Below are positions 63,701-64,000 of a stretch of DNA of 64,000 nucleotides, piece by piece (positions within the stretch are counted from its first letter, which is position 1; each line of letters opens with the position of its first letter). Position numbers and translations under genes: made by a program. The stretch comes from Agelaius tricolor. Its lineage: Eukaryota > Chordata > Aves > Passeriformes > Icteridae. Under the pieces are notes generated by a model. It did no database searches, was not told the DNA's origin, and worked only from the letters and a program-made list of their open reading frames with translations. The stretch lies in contig JALJCS010000007.1 of NCBI GenBank assembly GCA_023055355.1, forward strand, positions 6,064,001 to 6,128,000. Reading direction: 5' to 3'.

Positions 63701-64000
63701 GCAGCTCACAGCCTCTGGAGGGAGGATGAAGGGGCTTTCCTAAAAAGCACTGCTTGATTCTTGGATATTAACTTTGTTTACTTAGATGGTGCAAACTGGC
63801 TGACGTTTTTTTGCCAGCCAGTGAGGAGCTGGAATGGTTTAATTCTGAGGAAGCCAATAGACATGGAGAAGAGAGAGCTGATCCAGAACCAGGAGGCCAC
63901 GCTGCTGGACCTGCGCAGTTACCTGTTCTCCCGGCAGTGCACCTTGTTAATCTTCCTGCAGAGGCCATGGGAGGTTTCCCAGAGAGCACTGGAGCTTCTT
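48625..64000 (+). CDS. TRAPPC10: TRAPPC10, trafficking protein particle complex subunit 10 (5' part, 7 coding exons, runs off the window)
   Basis: Joined exons 48625-48703, 57903-57984, 58673-58808, 59841-60037, 61340-61535, 62670-62781 and 63786-64000 give 1017 nt, or 339 codons with no stop, about a quarter of the roughly 1260-residue family protein. The product is the vertebrate counterpart of yeast Trs130, a subunit of TRAPPII. That complex is a tether and Rab exchange factor for Golgi and endosome traffic. Recognisable stretches are PPVIYTMENKPIVTC, YGRAPKMIHLESNFVQFKEE, KWQNVLKAHSSVDWLIVVVE, DPLKDSSRSQESWNAFLTKL and VQYDELDALFSQYVVNFGAG. The N-terminus is acidic (run of four Glu) and about four residues longer than the human protein as I remember it. 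All junctions are GT-AG and in phase. The remaining exons lie beyond base 64000. Confidence 0.96.
49290..49512 (+). mobile_element. CR1-type 3' end in TRAPPC10 intron 1
   Basis: AAGCACTGGAAGAGGCTCCT, TTGAAGAGATATTTGGACAG, AACATGCTGTGACTTTTGGT, CAGCCCTGAAGTGGTCAGGT and CAGGTTCCTTCCAAGTGGAA, ending in a short TTATTCT tail, fit an avian CR1 subfamily 3' terminus. Confidence 0.7.
49513..54001. other. TRAPPC10 intron 1, central part
   Basis: No exon or recognisable mobile element was found, apart from the 41-nt palindrome listed separately. Composition is AT-rich. Confidence 0.55.
53050..53090. repeat. 41-nt palindrome with a perfect 14-bp stem
   Basis: ATAATGTATCAGCT (53050-53063) and its exact reverse complement AGCTGATACATTAT (53077-53090) flank GCACACATTGTGT. 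The inner bases extend pairing by about five more pairs (one G-T), leaving a very small loop. It lies in TRAPPC10 intron 1; no transposon family is recognised. Confidence 0.9.
54002..54745 (-). mobile_element. CR1 LINE 3' part, minus orientation, TRAPPC10 intron 1
   Basis: It begins with the reversed tail AATCACAGAATTGTTTGGAT, then GAGCAGGGACACCTTCCACT, GCCCCTTGTTGTGTCACCGC, AGGCTGAACAAGCCCCTCTC, AGGTGGGGTCTCACCTGAGC and CATGTTGAGCTCCTCCTGAA. This is the reverse complement of about 740 bp of CR1 including the ORF2 end. Reading frames of up to 151 codons on the minus strand are remnants of CR1 ORF2 or chance. Confidence 0.9.
54746..57902. other. TRAPPC10 intron 1, 3' part
   Basis: Unremarkable intron sequence ends in the pyrimidine tract and CAG acceptor at 57902. 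A possible trace of a CR1 end (CATAGAATGGTTTGGCTTGG at about 55221) is too short to call. Confidence 0.5.
57903..57984 (+). CDS. TRAPPC10: TRAPPC10 coding exon 2
   Basis: The acceptor CCATTTTCAG is followed by an exon that completes Cys27 and reads AGDQNLFTSLYPTLSQQLPR to EPMEWR, ending before GTAAAC. It is preceded by a 9.2-kb intron. The exon is too short and split to give a long open frame of its own, so frame continuity and family match are the evidence. Confidence 0.94.
58673..58808 (+). CDS. TRAPPC10: TRAPPC10 coding exon 3
   Basis: The acceptor is CTCCGTAG and the donor is GTAAGT. It encodes RSYGRAPKMIHLESNFVQ through KALLTFPFLHIYWTECC, ending at residue 99 in phase 0. Confidence 0.96.
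59841..60037 (+). CDS. TRAPPC10: TRAPPC10 coding exon 4
   Basis: The acceptor CTTATCCCAG is followed by DTEVYKTTVKDDITKWQN and ends with DFCNKQSD plus two bases before GTGAGC. It covers residues 100-164, including a basic KKKNKTN loop. Confidence 0.96.
61340..61535 (+). CDS. TRAPPC10: TRAPPC10 coding exon 5
   Basis: The acceptor is TCTTTACAG and the donor is GTAAGA. It encodes residues 165-230, from RCVVLSDPLKDSSRSQ through FTKNLGKFEDDMRTLREK to EYFMVQ. Confidence 0.96.
62670..62781 (+). CDS. TRAPPC10: TRAPPC10 coding exon 6
   Basis: The acceptor is GCCAAAAG, with a weak pyrimidine tract, and the donor is GTAAGT. It encodes EELAFVFEMLQQFEDALVQY to VNFGAG (residues 231-267 plus one base). 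A 166-codon antisense frame across this exon is a shadow. Confidence 0.95.
63786..64000 (+). CDS. TRAPPC10: TRAPPC10 coding exon 7 (cut by the window end)
   Basis: The acceptor TTTACTTAG is followed by GANWLTFFCQPVRSWNGL, then ILRKPIDMEKRE, LLDLRSYLFSRQCTLLIF and the final ALELL, covering residues 268-339. No donor is reached, so the exon or the next one continues outside. Confidence 0.95.

Overview
The window is vertebrate nuclear DNA, almost certainly from a bird and probably a passerine. The interspersed repeats are CR1 LINE 3' ends and avian-type endogenous retrovirus LTRs, with no SINEs of mammalian type. The genes are intron-rich with GT-AG splice sites. Two protein-coding genes lie head to tail on the plus strand: AGPAT3 (complete coding sequence, eight coding exons, 13210-28065) and the 5' third of TRAPPC10 (seven coding exons, 48625 to the window end). 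The same two genes are neighbours on human chromosome 21q22.3, so this is a conserved synteny block.

Layout. 1-13160 is most likely the 3' part of a long AGPAT3 5' intron; it holds CR1 fragments (3155-3725, 9925-10080, 10640-10882), an LTR-like avian repeat (8850-9870) and a 420-bp polypyrimidine microsatellite (6058-6480). 13161-28065 is the AGPAT3 coding region; its introns carry a cluster of three LTRs (13464-15016) and a solo LTR (19611-20079). 28066 to about 34220 is a very long putative AGPAT3 3' UTR with several AATAAA signals. About 34220-47600 is intergenic, with a CR1 copy (36245-37050), an LTR remnant (43360-43665) and no gene that I can support. 47617-48720 is the TRAPPC10 promoter region: a CR1 3' end whose last bases were amplified into 21-bp repeats and a larger duplication, merging into a CpG island with GC boxes, ETS-type sites, a short upstream ORF and the first coding exon. 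48704-57902 is TRAPPC10 intron 1, and exons 2-7 follow up to the window edge.

The products act in related membranes but in different pathways. AGPAT3 is an ER/Golgi lysophosphatidic acid acyltransferase that makes phosphatidic acid. TRAPPC10 is a TRAPPII complex subunit in Golgi/endosome traffic. I see no sign of a new molecular system. The most unusual structures are the CR1-derived repeats at the TRAPPC10 promoter edge, the inverted LTR pair around an AT pentanucleotide repeat, the long H-DNA-type repeat, and a perfect-stem 41-nt hairpin in TRAPPC10 intron 1. All exon limits were set by reading frames, splice consensus and remembered family sequence; no alignment was run.
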